Shown: positions 29,089 through 38,752 of the stretch, piece by piece
Layout: each line of letters starts with the position of its first letter
Position numbering within the stretch: the stretch's first letter is position 1
Source: Hydrocarboniphaga daqingensis
GTDB lineage: Bacteria; Pseudomonadota; Gammaproteobacteria; Nevskiales; Nevskiaceae
Direction of reading: 5' to 3'
Assembly (NCBI RefSeq): GCF_900129825.1
Contig: NZ_FQWZ01000007.1
Location: 186,001 to 250,000 of the forward strand
DNA: 64,000 bases
Position numbers and translations under genes: made by a program
Notes under the pieces: generated by a model
Told to the model about the DNA's origin: nothing
The model's database searches: none
The model's input: only the letters and a program-made list of their open reading frames with translations

Positions 29089-30140
29089 ACGTCAAACACG
29101 AATTCGACGCCCGCTACGAGGCCCCGTTTCGATCGATTCAGGCACTGCGTCCGCCGCGACTGACGCGTGCGATCGGCGCGCTGATCCTCGCGATGCTCGG
29201 TTTGTTGGCGCTGATGCTGACGCTGACGCCGTGGATACAGACTGCGCCCGGCAGCGGCCAGCTGATCGCACTCAATCCGGTCGATCGCGTGCAGTCGGTG
29301 ACCGCGCTGACCGGCGGCCGAATCAAGGCCTGGCACGTCCGCGACGGCAGCATCGTCCGCCAGGGCGATCCGCTGGTGGAGATCGCCGACAACGACCCGC
29401 AGTACATCCAGCGTCTGCAAGCCGAACTCGACGCCGTGCGCAGCCGCGTCGATGCGTCGCGCATCGCCACCGAAACCGCGCTGATCGACGTCGAGCGCAA
29501 GGAGCGGCTGTTCAAGAAGGGCCTGGCCGCTCGCCGCGACGTCGAAGCAGCGCGGATCAAGTACAAAGAACTGCGCGGTTACCAGGCCAGTGCAGCCGCC
29601 GATCTGGCCAAGGCCGAGACGGCTGTGTCGCGTCAGGCAACGCAGCTGATCACGGCGCCGCGCGACGGCATGATTCTGCGCACGGCCAATGCCGATACCT
29701 CGACCTACATCAAGGAAGGCGATGTGCTGGTGACGTTCGCGCCGCAGTCGGTATCGCGCGCGGTCGAAATCTACGTCAGCGGCCTCGACGCCGTGCTGGT
29801 GCGGCCGGGCCGGCAAGTGCGGCTGATGTTCGAAGGCTGGCCGGCGGTGCAGTTCAGCGGCTGGCCGTCGGTCGCGGTCGGCACGTTTGCTGGCGTGGTT
29901 CAGTACGTCGACCCCGCCGTATCGATCAATGGCCGCTACCGCATCGTCGTTGTCGAGCCGCCTGGCGAGCCGTGGCCCGGCGACCATTACCTGCGCTTGG
30001 GCGGCAAGGTGCGCGGCTGGGTGCTGCTCAACGAGGTGCGCTTGGGCTATGAGATCTGGCGACAGCTGAACTACTTCCCGCCGGAGCCGACGGTTGCCGC
30101 CGACCCGCGCGGGGGTTCGGGTGAGGCGTCGTCGAAATGA
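29085..30140 (+). CDS. HlyD-family periplasmic adaptor
   Basis: This 351-residue membrane-fusion protein has one N-terminal transmembrane helix (about residues 28-50) and a biotinyl-lipoyl-like half motif (GGRIKAWHVRDGSIVRQGDPL). A coiled-coil hairpin follows at about 105-190 (LQAELDAVRSRVDASR... and KAETAVSRQATQ), then the second lipoyl half (ITAPRDGMILR) and a beta-barrel region. It would bridge the inner-membrane ABC-like protein to the TolC-like channel. ATGA overlaps on both sides show tight co-translation. The hairpin is short compared with HlyD of haemolysin secretion, closer to efflux-type adaptors. Confidence 0.9.
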   Translation: MNVKHEFDARYEAPFRSIQALRPPRLTRAIGALILAMLGLLALMLTLTPWIQTAPGSGQLIALNPVDRVQSVTALTGGRIKAWHVRDGSIVRQGDPLVEIADNDPQYIQRLQAELDAVRSRVDASRIATETALIDVERKERLFKKGLAARRDVEAARIKYKELRGYQASAAADLAKAETAVSRQATQLITAPRDGMILRTANADTSTYIKEGDVLVTFAPQSVSRAVEIYVSGLDAVLVRPGRQVRLMFEGWPAVQFSGWPSVAVGTFAGVVQYVDPAVSINGRYRIVVVEPPGEPWPGDHYLRLGGKVRGWVLLNEVRLGYEIWRQLNYFPPEPTVAADPRGGSGEASSK

Positions 30141-31594
30141 GGCTGAGCCGCTACGCCGCTGCATGGCGCGCTTGGGGCGCCAGCGCGCTGTTGGCGGTTG
30201 GCGCCGCGGTCGCTGCCGAAGCGCCACCGGGCGAGGCCTCGGCAGTGCCGCCGCTGACGCTGGAAGCGCTGCTCGACGGCACCCGCGACTCATTCCCGCA
30301 GATTCTGTCGGCGCTGCAGAAAGCACAGGCCCAGGCCGGCAAACTGCTGGCCAGCGAAGGTGCGTTCGACGCGCGGCTGGAGCAGTCGACCAAGAACCGG
30401 CTCAGCGGCTACTACGACGGCCGCTATCTCGATTCCAAAGTGGTCAAGCCGCTGCCGGAGTTGGGTACGCGGCTGTACGGCGGCTACCGCATCGCCGACG
30501 GTCTGTTCCCGGTTTATGAGGATGAGTTCGCGACGCTCAGCGGTGGCGAGGTCAAGGTCGGCGCGATCTTTTCGCTGTGGCGCGACCGCGATATCGACGA
30601 GCGTCGTGGTGGTCTTTACGACAGCCGTCTGGCCCTGCAGCAGGCCGAACGCGAAGCGACGCTGACGCGGGTGCGGGTCCAGCACCAAGCCGCGCGCGCC
30701 TATGTCGACTGGCTTGCCGCCGGCGATGCACTGTCGGTTTACCGTGATCTGCTGGCGCTGGCCGAAACGCGCCAGAGCGGCCTGCAGACGCGCGTGTCCG
30801 AAGGCGATCTGGCGTCGGTCTATCTGAACGAAAACCTGCAGTACATTCTGAAGCGTCGCGGCAAAGTGGCCGAAGGGGAGCGCAAGCTCGCCGAGTCGGC
30901 CAACAAGCTGTCCCTGTTCCTGCGCACCGACCGTGGCCTTCCGCGCCAGCCGCAGCCGGATGAGCGCCCCGCGCAGTGGCCCGATCTGGGCAGCGTCGAT
31001 CCCGACTCGATCGAGCCGACGATCAATGCCGCGCTGGCGGTGCGCCCCGAAGTCGGCTTGATCGCCACCGACATCGAACGTGAGCGCAACCGCTTGGCGC
31101 TGGGCCAGAACGCGCTCAAGCCGCGCGTGGATCTGAACCTGGAAGCCGCGCGCGACTTCGGCGCCGGCAGCCGCACGCGCGACGGCACCGATGCCATCGT
31201 CAAACTCGATGTGACGATCCCGATCGAGCAGCGCAGCGCACGCGGGCGCATTGCAGAGTCGGAAGCCAACCTCAACCGGCTGACGCTCGACCAGCAGCTG
31301 CTCAACGAGCGTATCGCCATCGAGATCCGCAACATCGCTAACGAGCTGTTGGCTGCGCGCCGCTTCGTCGATCTGGCTGCCCAGGAAGTCGAGCAGGCCG
31401 ACCTGCTGGCCGCCGCGGAGCGTGACAAGTTCGAGGACGGCGCCAGCGACTTCTTCGTCGTCAACCTGCGCGAAGAAGCAGCCGCTGATGCCCGCGTCCG
31501 CCAGATTGAAGCTCGCCTCGGCTACCTGGCCGCATTGACCGACTATTACGCGGCGACGGTACGCGTCGACCGCTTCCGTCTCGGCGCCTTGTAG
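30137..31594 (+). CDS. TolC-family outer-membrane channel protein
   Basis: This 485-residue outer-membrane efflux protein has a signal peptide (MRLSRYAAAW..., cut near AVAAE) and two long alpha-helical repeats characteristic of TolC. Segments such as LALQQAEREATLTRVRVQHQA and ESEANLNRLTLDQQLLNERI lie in the coiled-coil tunnel. It starts in a 4-bp overlap with the adaptor gene and is the last gene of the export-type operon, followed by a strong terminator. No lipobox is present, unlike the NodT-type channel at 55.3 kb. Confidence 0.9.
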   Translation: MRLSRYAAAWRAWGASALLAVGAAVAAEAPPGEASAVPPLTLEALLDGTRDSFPQILSALQKAQAQAGKLLASEGAFDARLEQSTKNRLSGYYDGRYLDSKVVKPLPELGTRLYGGYRIADGLFPVYEDEFATLSGGEVKVGAIFSLWRDRDIDERRGGLYDSRLALQQAEREATLTRVRVQHQAARAYVDWLAAGDALSVYRDLLALAETRQSGLQTRVSEGDLASVYLNENLQYILKRRGKVAEGERKLAESANKLSLFLRTDRGLPRQPQPDERPAQWPDLGSVDPDSIEPTINAALAVRPEVGLIATDIERERNRLALGQNALKPRVDLNLEAARDFGAGSRTRDGTDAIVKLDVTIPIEQRSARGRIAESEANLNRLTLDQQLLNERIAIEIRNIANELLAARRFVDLAAQEVEQADLLAAAERDKFEDGASDFFVVNLREEAAADARVRQIEARLGYLAALTDYYAATVRVDRFRLGAL

Positions 31595-31616
31595 CCCGCC
31601 GCGGCCGACGGCCAAC

Positions 31617-31651
31617 AAAAAAGCCGGCGAGCGAAGCTCGTCGGCTTTTTT
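31617..31651. terminator. Bidirectional intrinsic terminator
   Basis: A 16-bp stem (31617-31632 with 31636-31651, one G-T pair) and a 3-nt loop are flanked by A6 and T6. It lies 22 bp after the TolC-like gene and 21 bp after the leftward tRNA-Arg, so it can end both transcripts. Confidence 0.88.
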
Positions 31652-31672
31652 GTTTACAACGATCCACCGAAT

Positions 31673-31749
31673 TGGTGGGCCCGGAGAGATTCGAACTCCC
31701 GACCACCTGGTTCGTAGCCAGGTACTCTATCCAGCTGAGCTACGGGCCC
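31673..31749 (-). tRNA. tRNA-Arg (anticodon ACG)
   Basis: This 77-nt cloverleaf has acceptor GGGCCCG / CGGGCCC, a D-arm, anticodon stem CCTGG/CCAGG with loop CTACGAA (anticodon ACG, decoding CGN after A-to-I editing), a T-arm with TTCGAAT, discriminator A and an encoded CCA end. It follows tRNA-Ser on the same strand and is probably cut from a shared precursor. The csrA - tRNA-Ser - tRNA-Arg order is conserved in pseudomonads. Confidence 0.96.
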
Positions 31750-31812
31750 GCATGAAACTGCAGGTACTACAACCACCACAAGAAGCTCTCACTTCTTGTC
31801 GCCAATGCTAAC

Positions 31813-31905
31813 TGGCGGAGAGTGAGGGATTCGAACCCTCGATAAGGCTATAAACCCTATACGCCCTTAGCAGGGGCGCGCCTTCGTCCACTCGGCCAAC
31901 TCTCC
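31813..31905 (-). tRNA. tRNA-Ser (anticodon GCT)
   Basis: This 93-nt class II tRNA has acceptor GGAGAGT / ACTCTCC, anticodon stem CGCCC/GGGCG with loop CTGCTAA (anticodon GCT, reading AGC/AGU), a long variable arm (about 31838-31859), T-arm TTCGAAT, discriminator G and an encoded CCA. It is the first gene of a two-tRNA operon. Confidence 0.96.
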
Positions 31906-31947
31906 GAATGCCGAGGGGCTATGTGTCTGCCGCCGGCGAGGGCGCGC

Positions 31948-31976
31948 ATTGTATCCATCCAGCCCCGCTGCGACAA
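31948..31976 (-). promoter_or_regulatory. Sigma-70 promoter of the tRNA-Ser/tRNA-Arg operon
   Basis: On the minus strand TTGTCG (31976-31971) and TACAAT (31953-31948) are separated by exactly 17 bp and lie about 43 bp before the tRNA-Ser 5' end. The -10 is followed by GCGCGCC, a GC-rich discriminator of the type linked to stringent control of stable RNA promoters. Confidence 0.72.
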
Positions 31977-32048
31977 GCGATTTTGCAGCACTATTTTGCG
32001 AGGCCCTGATGACGCCGACTTTAGAGTCGGCTGTCAGGTTCGGGCCGC

Positions 32049-32069
32049 AAAAAACGGCGTTCAGCCGTT
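32049..32069 (-). terminator. Intrinsic terminator of csrA, stem overlapping the stop codon
   Basis: On the minus strand the stem AACGGC / GCCGTT encloses loop TGAAC and is followed by T6. The first two bases of the loop region belong to the csrA stop codon, so the terminator begins inside the coding sequence. Confidence 0.75.
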
Positions 32070-32255
32070 GACGACCGAGGGGAGCTCTTCGTTTTCGCGA
32101 CGGATGCGCTCGAAGATTTCTTCGCGGTGCACCGGGGTGTCTTTGGGCGCCTTGATGCCGACCCGCACCTGGTTGCCTTTGACGCCGAGAACCGTAACGG
32201 CCACGTCATCACCAATCATCACTGTTTCGCCGACCCGCCTGGTCAAAATCAACAT
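32061..32255 (-). CDS. csrA: Carbon storage regulator CsrA
   Basis: This 64-residue RNA-binding protein starts [11 protein letters not shown] and continues [28 protein letters not shown] as expected, including the VHREEI segment. It is a dimer that binds GGA motifs in mRNA leaders and controls stability and translation of metabolic and motility genes. GGAG lies at good spacing before the ATG at 32255; an in-frame ATG five codons upstream is not family-like. It follows lysC and precedes the two tRNAs, as in many gammaproteobacteria. Confidence 0.97.
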   Translation of the reverse strand: MLILTRRVGETVMIGDDVAVTVLGVKGNQVRVGIKAPKDTPVHREEIFERIRRENEELPSVVNG

Positions 32256-32354
32256 GTTGCTCTCCTGCATTCAGTGTTCAGTCTCGCCCGGCGGGATCGG
32301 CGTCGCTAGTCCTCGCAATGCATGATTGCCAGGACCGGCGATTTGGTATAGGCG

Positions 32355-33590
32355 CTAGCTCTTCGCCTGATCCAGCTCGAACGCCCGGTGCAACGTCCGT
32401 ACCGCCAGTTCCAAGTATTTATCTTCGATAACGACCGAGATCTTGATTTCTGAAGTCGAGATCATTCGGATGTTGATGCCCTCCGCCGCCAGCGCCTTGA
32501 ACATCTTGCTGGCGATGCCGGCATGGCTACGCATGCCCACACCGACCAGCGAGACCTTGACGATGTCGGTCGCCGTGCGCACGCCCTTGGCGCCCAACTC
32601 CACCGCCAGCGCCTTGACCACATCGCTGGCTCGGTCGTAATCGTTCTTGTGTACGGTGAAGGTGAAGTCGGTGGATGCATCGGCGCCGACGTTTTGCACA
32701 ATCATGTCGACTTCGATGTTGGCGTCGCCGACCGGGCCCAGGATGGCGGCGGCAATGCCGGGCCGGTCCGGTACGCCGGCGATGGTCAGCTGGGCCTCGT
32801 CGCGATTGAACGCGATGCCGGAAATCAGTGCGTCTTCCACGTTCCCTCCGAGGGAATCTTCATCAAGCGTGATCAGGGTGCCCGGGCCGTCGACGAAGGT
32901 CGACACCACCCGCAGCGGTACTTTGTATTTGCCGGCGAACTCGACCGAGCGGATCTGCAGCACCTTCGACCCGAGGCTGGCCATCTCCAGCATTTCTTCG
33001 AACGTGATCCGGTCCAGGCGACGTGCCTTGGGCTCGACGCGGGGGTCGGTGGTGTAGACCCCGTCGACGTCGGTGTAGATCTGGCATTCGTCGGCTTTCA
33101 ATGCCGCTGCCAGCGCCACACCGGTCGTGTCCGAGCCGCCGCGGCCCAGCGTCGTGATCGCGCCGGTGTCGTCGATGCCCTGGAAGCCGGCGACCACCGG
33201 CACGATGCCGGCGTCGAGGTCGGCCAGCAGGCGCTCGCTGTCGATGGCCTGGATCCGGGCCTTCATATGCGCGCTGTCGGTTCGCAGCGCGACCTGCCAG
33301 CCGGTGTAGCTCTTGCTCGGCACGCCGACCTTGTTCAGCGCCAGCGCCAGCAAGCCGATCGTGACCTGCTCGCCGGTCGAGGCGATCTGGTCGAACTCGC
33401 GCTCGCTGCCGCGCGGGTCGATCGATTTGGCGAGTTTCAGAAGGCGGTCGGTTTCGCCCGACATCGCCGACACGACGACGACGACGCGGTGGCCCTTGGC
33501 GCGCCAGCTGGCGACCTTGCTGGCGACATGCTCGATACGCTCGACCGAGCCCATCGAGGTGCCGCCATACTTCTGGACAATCAATGCCAT
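32355..33590 (-). CDS. lysC: Aspartokinase
   Basis: It phosphorylates aspartate, opening the pathway to lysine, methionine, threonine and diaminopimelate. The 411-residue protein has the kinase motif KYGGTSMGS at the N-terminus, FDQIASTGEQVT, GRGGSDTT and two C-terminal ACT domains for feedback control. The length fits the monofunctional type II-like enzyme of pseudomonads. The start is the ATG of MALIVQKYGG; the longer in-frame extension is not coding-like. I saw no lysine riboswitch in the 73-bp gap to alaS. Confidence 0.96.
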   Translation of the reverse strand: MALIVQKYGGTSMGSVERIEHVASKVASWRAKGHRVVVVVSAMSGETDRLLKLAKSIDPRGSEREFDQIASTGEQVTIGLLALALNKVGVPSKSYTGWQVALRTDSAHMKARIQAIDSERLLADLDAGIVPVVAGFQGIDDTGAITTLGRGGSDTTGVALAAALKADECQIYTDVDGVYTTDPRVEPKARRLDRITFEEMLEMASLGSKVLQIRSVEFAGKYKVPLRVVSTFVDGPGTLITLDEDSLGGNVEDALISGIAFNRDEAQLTIAGVPDRPGIAAAILGPVGDANIEVDMIVQNVGADASTDFTFTVHKNDYDRASDVVKALAVELGAKGVRTATDIVKVSLVGVGMRSHAGIASKMFKALAAEGINIRMISTSEIKISVVIEDKYLELAVRTLHRAFELDQAKS

Positions 33591-33663
33591 GACGTTGTTG
33601 CTACCTGCTAGGAGTGGGTTCGCAGCCCTCGGCAGGCTGCGCTGGATAGTGCCCGGTGCCGTG

Positions 33664-36309
33664 TCAGCCGCCGAGCTTGGAGGTGACCCAGGCTTCGACG
33701 CTGGCCAGGGCCGTGTCGAGGTGCTCGGGTTGGGTGCCGCCGGCCTGGGCCATGTCGGGCCGGCCGCCACCCTTGCCGCCGACCTGCTGCGCCACCAGGT
33801 TGACCAGCTCGCCGGCCTTGACCTTGGCGGTCAGGTCGGCGGTCACGCCGGCGATCAGGCTGACCTTGCCGGCGCTGGCGGCGCCGAGCACGACGATGCC
33901 CGAGCCGAGCTTGTTCTTCAGCTGATCGAGCAGCGTGCGTAGGTCGTTGCCCTCGACGCCGTCGAGGCGTGACACCAGCAAACGAGTACCGGCGACGTCA
34001 CGCGCCTGCGCGGCGAGGTCCGAGCCCGCGGCCGAGGCCAGCTTGCCCTTCAGCGCGCCCAGTTCCTTTTCGAGCTGCCGGCTGCGGTCGAGCAACTGCT
34101 CGATCTTGTCGGCCAGATCGTCGCGACCCGCCCGGACCAGATCGGCAGCCTGCTTGTAGCGGGCTTCCAGCGTGCCGACGTAGGCCAGCGCGTTTTCGCC
34201 GGTGATCGCTTCGACGCGGCGCACGCCGGCGGCAACGCCGGATTCGCTGACGATCTTGAACAAGCCAATGTCGCCGGTGCGCGTCACATGCGTGCCGCCG
34301 CACAGTTCGGTGGAGTAGTCGCCCATCGCCAGCACGCGAACTTCGTCGCCGTACTTTTCGCCGAACAGCGCCATCGCGCCGGCTTCGATCGCCGCGTCGT
34401 AGTGCATCAGCGTGGCGCCGACGGGCACGTTGGCCAGCACCGCGCGGTTGACCCGCTGTTCGATCTGCTTGATCTCGTCGGCGCTGAGCGCCGCGCCATG
34501 GCTGAAGTCGAAGCGCGTGCGGGTTTCGTCGACCAGCGATCCCTTCTGCGCGACATGCGTGCCGAGCACTTCGCGCAGCGCGCGATGCAGCAAGTGCGTG
34601 GCGGAGTGGTTGCGCTGTGTGGCGGCGCGCAGCGCCTCGTCGACCGCGGCGCTGACGATCTGGCCGCTGGTCAGCGTGCCCGATTCCAGCCGCCCGCGAT
34701 GGCCGAAGCCGCCGGAACCGACCTTGATGGTGTCCATCACCGTGAACCGGGCATCGCCGGCGCTGAGCTCGCCGCGGTCGCCGACCTGGCCACCGCCTTC
34801 GGCATAGAACGGCGTGTGATCGAGCACGATCACCGCCTCGCTGCCGGCCGGCAGCGTGTCGACTTTCTGGCCGCCGACGTAGATCGCCGTGATCCGCGAC
34901 TGCTCATGCGTCAGCGCGTCGTAGCCGTGGAAGGTGCTGGCCTCACCCTCGTGCTTGAGTTCGTCGGCGCCGCCGAACTTGCTGGCGGCGCGTGCACGAG
35001 CGCGCTGCGCTTCCATTTCGCGCTCGTAGCCGGCGTCGTCGAGCGTCAGCTGACGCTCGCGGGCGATGTCGGCGGTCAAGTCGAACGGGAAGCCATAGGT
35101 GTCGTACAGCTTGAACACGACATCGCCGGGAATCACCGTCTGGCCGCTGAGCTTGCCGATGGCGTCATCGAGCAGCTTCATGCCCTTGTCGAGTGTGATC
35201 GCGAAGCTCTCTTCTTCGGTCTTGATCGTCTTCTCGATCAGCGCCTGCTGCGTACGCAGCTCGCCATAGGCCTCGCCCATGACCTGAGCCAGCGGCGCAA
35301 CCAGCTTGTAGAAGAACGGCTCGTTCAAGCCCAGCTTGTAGCCGTGGCGGATCGCGCGACGCATGATCCGGCGCAGCACGTATCCGCGGCCTTCATTCGA
35401 CGGCATCACGCCGTCGCAGATCAGGAAGCTGGTCGCGCGGATGTGGTCGGCGATCACCTTCAGCGAGGCCGACGAATCCGGCGCGACCTTTGCCAGTGCG
35501 GCAACGGCATCGATCAGTGTCTTGAAGATGTCGATGTCGTAGTTGTTGTGTACGCCTTGCATCACGGCGCTGATCCGCTCCAGCCCCATGCCGGTATCGA
35601 CGCTCGGCGCGGGCAGCGGCGTCATTTCGCCGCTCTTGCTGCGGTCGAACTGCATGAACACCACATTCCAGATTTCGATCCAGCGGTCGCCGTCTTCTTC
35701 GGGCGAGCCGGGCATGCCGCCCCAGATGCCCTTGGAGCCGTCCGGGTCGTGGTCGTAGAAGATTTCCGTGCAAGGGCCGCAGGGGCCGGTGTCGCCCATG
35801 CTCCAGAAGTTGTCGGATGCGTAGCGGGCGCCCTTGTTGTCGCCGATGCGGACGATGCGCTCAGCCGGCACGCCGATCGTCTTGTTCCAGATCTCGTAGG
35901 CCTCGTCGTCTTCCTGGTAGACGGTCACGCACAGGCGCTTCGGGTCGATGCCCAGCCAGTCGCGGCCGGTGATGAACTCCCAGGCGAACTGGATCGCGTC
36001 GCGCTTGAAGTAGTCGCCGAACGAGAAGTTGCCCAGCATCTCGAAGAACGTGTGGTGGCGCGCCGTGTAGCCGACGTTTTCGAGGTCGTTGTGCTTGCCG
36101 CCGGCGCGGACGCAGCGCTGCGAGCTGGCGGCACGGGTGTAGGGCCGCTTGTCGCGGCCGGTGAACACGTCCTTGAACTGCACCATGCCGGCGTTGGTGA
36201 ACAGCAGGGTAGGGTCGTTGCCCGGCACCAGCGGTGACGAGGGCACTACGGTATGGGCTTGTTGCGCGAAGTAGGCGAGAAACTTTGCGCGCAGTTCGTT
36301 GCTGTTCAC
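33664..36309 (-). CDS. alaS: Alanyl-tRNA synthetase
   Basis: This 881-residue class II synthetase charges tRNA-Ala. The aminoacylation core carries [24 protein letters not shown]. The editing domain has the zinc-binding [12 protein letters not shown] and [12 protein letters not shown]-terminal oligomerisation/C-Ala region ends with [15 protein letters not shown]. Length and order match E. coli AlaS (about 876). The start is a GTG ([10 protein letters not shown]), which aligns with the family N-terminus. The neighbours recX upstream and lysC downstream are conserved. Confidence 0.96.
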   Translation of the reverse strand: MNSNELRAKFLAYFAQQAHTVVPSSPLVPGNDPTLLFTNAGMVQFKDVFTGRDKRPYTRAASSQRCVRAGGKHNDLENVGYTARHHTFFEMLGNFSFGDYFKRDAIQFAWEFITGRDWLGIDPKRLCVTVYQEDDEAYEIWNKTIGVPAERIVRIGDNKGARYASDNFWSMGDTGPCGPCTEIFYDHDPDGSKGIWGGMPGSPEEDGDRWIEIWNVVFMQFDRSKSGEMTPLPAPSVDTGMGLERISAVMQGVHNNYDIDIFKTLIDAVAALAKVAPDSSASLKVIADHIRATSFLICDGVMPSNEGRGYVLRRIMRRAIRHGYKLGLNEPFFYKLVAPLAQVMGEAYGELRTQQALIEKTIKTEEESFAITLDKGMKLLDDAIGKLSGQTVIPGDVVFKLYDTYGFPFDLTADIARERQLTLDDAGYEREMEAQRARARAASKFGGADELKHEGEASTFHGYDALTHEQSRITAIYVGGQKVDTLPAGSEAVIVLDHTPFYAEGGGQVGDRGELSAGDARFTVMDTIKVGSGGFGHRGRLESGTLTSGQIVSAAVDEALRAATQRNHSATHLLHRALREVLGTHVAQKGSLVDETRTRFDFSHGAALSADEIKQIEQRVNRAVLANVPVGATLMHYDAAIEAGAMALFGEKYGDEVRVLAMGDYSTELCGGTHVTRTGDIGLFKIVSESGVAAGVRRVEAITGENALAYVGTLEARYKQAADLVRAGRDDLADKIEQLLDRSRQLEKELGALKGKLASAAGSDLAAQARDVAGTRLLVSRLDGVEGNDLRTLLDQLKNKLGSGIVVLGAASAGKVSLIAGVTADLTAKVKAGELVNLVAQQVGGKGGGRPDMAQAGGTQPEHLDTALASVEAWVTSKLGG

Positions 36310-36349
36310 GGTGACCCGAGCCCCAGAGAAAAGGGCCGCATGATAGGTC

Positions 36350-36368
36350 AAAAACCCGAGGCCGGGCT
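36350..36368 (-). terminator. Probable terminator of the recA-recX transcript
   Basis: On the minus strand a short stem AGCCCG / CGGGTT (one G-T pair) with a 4-nt loop is followed by a T-run. It lies 30 bp after recX and 41 bp before alaS. Confidence 0.5.
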
Positions 36369-36397
36369 AGGTTTTAGCCGCGGTGCGCTGGGTGACG

Positions 36398-36871
36398 TCA
36401 GTCGTCTTCGGGGTCGTGCTGCAGTACTCGGGCAATCGTGCCGCCGTCGAAGCCGCGTCCCATCAGATAGCGGTACTGCTTCTGGCGCTCGGCCATGCTG
36501 GTGGCCGGTTCGCGAAAGTGGCGTTGCCACACACGCCGCGCGACGGCGTCCCAGTCTTCACCGGCAGCGTCGAGTGTCGCCCGGATCACGTCCGCGTCGA
36601 TGCCGGCCATCCGCATCTCGGCTTCGATCCGCAGCGGGCCGTGGCCTTGGCCGATGCGCGAGCGCACCAGCATCTCGGCGTATCGGTCGTCGCTCTGCCA
36701 GCCTTGCTCGGCGAGTCCGTCGACGACTTGGTCGGCGTCGTCGGACTCCAGGCCCCGAGCACGCAGCTTGGACTTTAGCTCGCGAGCCGAATGCTCGCGT
36801 CGCCCCAGCAGCCGCAGCGCGGTGTCGCGCGCCTGCGGCGTTTCCAGCGGGGGCTTATTCCGCTGCCGCAC
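36398..36871 (-). CDS. recX: Regulatory protein RecX
   Basis: This 157-residue, three-helix-repeat modulator inhibits RecA filament growth. Typical blocks are [51 protein letters not shown] and RRYL-like YRYLMGRGF near the end. No ATG precedes the conserved region. The GTG at 36871 gives a 17-bp overlap with the recA 3' end and a family-typical length, so coupled translation is likely. Confidence 0.9.
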   Translation of the reverse strand: MRQRNKPPLETPQARDTALRLLGRREHSARELKSKLRARGLESDDADQVVDGLAEQGWQSDDRYAEMLVRSRIGQGHGPLRIEAEMRMAGIDADVIRATLDAAGEDWDAVARRVWQRHFREPATSMAERQKQYRYLMGRGFDGGTIARVLQHDPEDD

Positions 36872-37871
36872 GGCCGCGCGGCGGCAGCAGCTTGGTGCGA
36901 AGCGCGGTCTCGATCTCCATCGCGACATCTTCGTGCTCGCGCAAGTAGGTGCGGGCGTTGTCCTTGCCCTGGCCGATCTTTTCGCCCTTGTAGGCGTACC
37001 AGGCGCCGGACTTTTCGACCATCTTGTGTTCCACGCCCAAGTCGATCAGCTCACTTTCGCGCGAGATGCCTTCGCCGTACAGAATTTCGAACACGACCTG
37101 CTTGAACGGCGGCGCCAGCTTGTTCTTGACGACCTTGACCTTGGTTTCGTTGCCGATGACCTCGTCGCCCTTCTTGATCGAGCCGATGCGGCGGATGTCC
37201 AGGCGCATCGACGCGTAGAACTTCAGCGCGTTGCCGCCCGTCGTCGTTTCCGGGCTCTGGCCCGGCATCATCACGCCGATCTTCATGCGCAGCTGGTTGA
37301 TGAAGATCACCGTGCACTTGGAGCGGCTGATGTTGCCGGTGAGCTTGCGCATCGCCTGCGACATCATGCGCGCCTGCACGCCGACCGATGCATCGCCCAT
37401 TTCACCTTCGATTTCGCTCTTCGGCACCAGCGCGGCCACCGAGTCGACGACGACGATGTCGACCGCGTTGCTGCGCACCAGCATGTCGACGATTTCCAGC
37501 GCTTGCTCGCCGGTGTCGGGCTGGGAGATCAGCAGGTCGGGGATGTTGACGCCGAGCTTTTCGGCGTAGGACACGTCGAGCGCATGCTCGGCGTCGATGA
37601 AGGCCGCCACGCCGCCGACCTTCTGGGCCTGGGCGACGATGTGCAGCGTCAGCGTCGTCTTGCCCGACGATTCCGGGCCGTAGATTTCGACGACGCGGCC
37701 GCGCGGCACGCCGCCAATGCCCAGCGCCGCGTCGAGCGTGATCGAACCCGTGGAGATCGCTTCGACTTCGGTGCGGTCGTTGGCGCCCATGCGCATGACC
37801 GTGCCCTTGCCGAACTGCTTGTCGATCTGGCTTAGCGCGGCTTCAAGGGCTTTCTTGCGGTTTTCGTCCAT
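36855..37871 (-). CDS. recA: Recombinase A
   Basis: This 338-residue ATP-dependent strand-exchange protein and SOS co-protease has Walker A G65-P-E-S-S-G-K-T-T73, the [11 protein letters not shown]alker B region and loop L2 [12 protein letters not shown]. The start is the ATG of [16 protein letters not shown], with GAGAG upstream. The 190-bp gap to pncC must hold the promoter. I searched it by eye for CTG-N10-CAG and for GTTC/GAAC repeats and found neither, so SOS control is not evident. Confidence 0.97.
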   Translation of the reverse strand: MDENRKKALEAALSQIDKQFGKGTVMRMGANDRTEVEAISTGSITLDAALGIGGVPRGRVVEIYGPESSGKTTLTLHIVAQAQKVGGVAAFIDAEHALDVSYAEKLGVNIPDLLISQPDTGEQALEIVDMLVRSNAVDIVVVDSVAALVPKSEIEGEMGDASVGVQARMMSQAMRKLTGNISRSKCTVIFINQLRMKIGVMMPGQSPETTTGGNALKFYASMRLDIRRIGSIKKGDEVIGNETKVKVVKNKLAPPFKQVVFEILYGEGISRESELIDLGVEHKMVEKSGAWYAYKGEKIGQGKDNARTYLREHEDVAMEIETALRTKLLPPRGRAAAE

Positions 37872-38061
37872 TGGCTCTCTCGTGACTCTCTCGTAGGCAG
37901 GCCATGACGGCCGCCGGGCTTGCGGGTGTGAATCGGGGTGGGCGCCGCGGCGGATGCAGGCTTGCGCGGGTAGCCGGAACGGCTTGGATTGTCCCATAGA
38001 TCGCGGGGCCGGGCGTGATCGGTGTCGCCCCGGCCACCGCGTTCGAGGCCCGGCGACAGAC

Positions 38062-38553
38062 TCAGCCGGCAGCCCGGTCGATCCGTTGCAGCAGTCCGGT
38101 CAGTGCATGCAGCGCGGCCGCCTCCCGGACCGCTTGGCGGTCTCCGTCGAAGTGCCGGCACTCGGTTTCGGCCGCCAACCCGCGACCGGCCCAGCCGAAC
38201 CAGACGGTGCCAACCGGCTTGTCGGGGCTGCCGCCGCTGGGTCCGGCGATGCCGCTGACCGACAGCGTCCAGTCGACTGGCGCACGCTGCAGCAGGCCCG
38301 AGGCCATCGCTGCCACACAGGCGGCGCTGACCGCGCCGTGCTCGCGGAACACGTCGTCCGGCACCCCGAGCAGCTCGGACTTGGCGGTGTTGGTGTAGGT
38401 CACCACGCCGCGTTCGAACCACGCCGAGCTGCCGGGGCGGTCGGTCAGCCACGCGGCGATCAGTCCGCCGGTGCAGGATTCGGCGCAGGCCAGTTGCTGC
38501 CGGCGGCGGGTCAGGGCGTCGGCCAGCGACGCGACGATCGAATGGGAAGTCAT
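38062..38553 (-). CDS. pncC: Nicotinamide-nucleotide amidohydrolase (CinA C-terminal type)
   Basis: This 163-residue stand-alone CinA C-terminal domain deamidates NMN to nicotinate mononucleotide in pyridine nucleotide salvage. It shows the family motifs [12 protein letters not shown] (catalytic Ser region), [16 protein letters not shown] and [20 protein letters not shown]. The ATG at 38553 follows an in-frame TTG. Its position before recA is the common gammaproteobacterial order. It is divergent from the GAF-protein gene across 200 bp. Confidence 0.94.
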   Translation of the reverse strand: MTSHSIVASLADALTRRRQQLACAESCTGGLIAAWLTDRPGSSAWFERGVVTYTNTAKSELLGVPDDVFREHGAVSAACVAAMASGLLQRAPVDWTLSVSGIAGPSGGSPDKPVGTVWFGWAGRGLAAETECRHFDGDRQAVREAAALHALTGLLQRIDRAAG

Positions 38554-38752
38554 CAAGAGCAGCTGCTGCGTTCGGGGTAAGACACCCTATAGGGAAATTG
38601 ACCTACTAGGCGGAAGTGGCTCGGGTTTTGCACCCCGGTAGCCCCATTACGACACGCTAGTCGCCAGTGGCGTCTCCCTTGATTCAAGAGGAAGATCAGA
38701 CCCTTCGGCACCAGCGTCCATCTCCAACATTGAACCAGAGAGGTCGAGGCCC

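Noticed and set aside
33591..33663. Lysine riboswitch or leader peptide before lysC
   Set aside because: The 73-bp gap is too short for a lysine riboswitch and shows no attenuator hairpin.
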